Assembly: GCA_030607105.1 (NCBI GenBank)
Contig: JAUWFF010000143.1
Coordinates: 1 to 5,008, forward strand
Origin: Filomicrobium sp.
GTDB taxonomy: Bacteria > Pseudomonadota > Alphaproteobacteria > Rhizobiales > Hyphomicrobiaceae
Direction of reading: 5' to 3'
Length of the DNA: 5,008 bases
Part shown: piece by piece, positions 4,828-5,008 of the stretch
Position numbering within the stretch: position 1 is the first letter of the stretch
How the letters are laid out: each line of letters opens with the position of its first letter
The notes under the pieces: model-generated
Told to the model about the DNA's origin: nothing
Seen by the model: the letters and a program-made list of their open reading frames with translations, nothing else
The model's database searches: none
Program-made: the position numbers and the translations under genes

Positions 4828-5008
4828 ATGCAGACAAAAAAATTTCGGCACCTTTTGGCCGCCCCACAGAAGGCACGACGCAGGAGTGTGTCCGAGACCC
4901 CGCGCCGTGCCAAGGAGCGGGCGCGCCACCAGTGTACCCACCAAGCTGCGACTAGCCCCAACGAGTCCCGCTCTCAATCGAATATGGTGCCTTCCCGTAC
5001 AGATGCTC
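4828..5008 (+). CDS. Possible CDS start, unrecognised, truncated by right edge
   Basis: An ATG at 4828 opens 60 codons with no stop before the edge, beginning MQTKKFRHLLAAPQKARRRS. The visible part is basic (about ten Arg and four Lys) and rich in Ser, Thr and Gln, with no domain I recognise. GGGGGG lies 6 nt upstream and could act as a weak ribosome binding site by G-C and G-U pairing. The ATG is 13 bp after the plus-strand terminator, so if the gene is real its expression would need its own promoter or readthrough. The opposite strand is also open in the same codon register, so an open frame alone is weak evidence. Third-position GC is only modestly raised. It could be chance. Confidence 0.28.
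   Translation, partial: MQTKKFRHLLAAPQKARRRSVSETPRRAKERARHQCTHQAATSPNESRSQSNMVPSRTDA
4836..4861 (-). terminator. Weak minus-strand terminator-like hairpin
   Basis: On the minus strand a CGG/CCG stem with two further C-G pairs after a 2-nt bulge (4861-4846) is followed by AAA and then seven T (4842-4836). The stem is short and the AAA separates it from the U-tract, so it is a marginal terminator. With the plus-strand terminator at 4782-4814 it would form a convergent stop point, suggesting that a leftward transcript may enter from beyond the right edge. Confidence 0.3.

Noticed and set aside
4684..4977. 97-residue minus-strand ORF (and a 67-residue frame at 4758-4961)
   Set aside because: Both cross terminator-like hairpins and homopolymer runs, lack recognisable motifs and have poor start sites. 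Only the terminal 24 codons, which have their own ribosome binding site, are kept as a candidate.
4166..5008. Possible tmRNA, SRP RNA, RNase P RNA or 6S RNA
   Set aside because: I found no ANDN-type tag codons, no GGAAGG-AGCAGCC SRP motif and no RNase P core motifs. 6S cannot be excluded by eye, but no long symmetric hairpin was evident.
4076..5008. Genomic island inserted at tRNA-Ser
   Set aside because: No direct repeat of the tRNA 3' end and no integrase were seen in the window.

Overview
This window looks like chromosomal DNA of a moderately GC-rich alphaproteobacterium, probably of the order Hyphomicrobiales. The basis is the leftward gene order rlpA - D-Ala-D-Ala carboxypeptidase - tmk - holB, which I remember as common in that group, and the style of the proteins: a delta' subunit with few cysteines and an RlpA with no SPOR domain. 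This placement is inference; no 16S rRNA or other formal marker is present.

Layout. Positions 1-3810 hold four genes, all on the minus strand. Reading in the direction of transcription: rlpA (3810-3151), a septal-type lytic transglycosylase lipoprotein; a 141-bp gap with a good sigma70-type promoter; dacA-like (3009-1759), a penicillin-binding-protein-5 family carboxypeptidase; tmk (1734-1105), thymidylate kinase; and holB (1092 to the left edge, missing only its last residues), the clamp-loader delta' subunit. The last three are 24 and 12 bp apart and look like one operon. It joins cell-wall trimming to dTTP supply and replisome loading, and rlpA adds septal peptidoglycan cleavage. On the plus strand, 4076-4165 is a complete tRNA-Ser(UGA) with encoded CCA, divergent from rlpA.

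From 4166 to 5008 there is no recognisable protein gene, but there are several RNA-level signals. The clearest is a strong plus-strand intrinsic terminator at 4782-4814. It is preceded by a single-stranded CU-rich (anti-Shine-Dalgarno) stretch and, about 90 bp upstream, a weak promoter-like pair, so the interval could encode a small RNA of roughly 85-90 nt. On the opposite strand the same CU-rich stretch is a strong ribosome binding site for a 24-codon hydrophobic micro-ORF, which raises the possibility of an antisense pair. A plus-strand ORF opens 13 bp after the terminator and runs off the right edge, so the terminator could instead be an attenuator. Further left, a second micro-ORF on the minus strand ends 10 bp before a plausible minus-strand terminator (4362-4389), and a perfect 9-bp hairpin lies at 4596-4622.

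The four enzymes and the tRNA are secure. Everything in the right-hand 840 bp is a candidate from sequence pattern alone, and the competing readings are stated in the entries.
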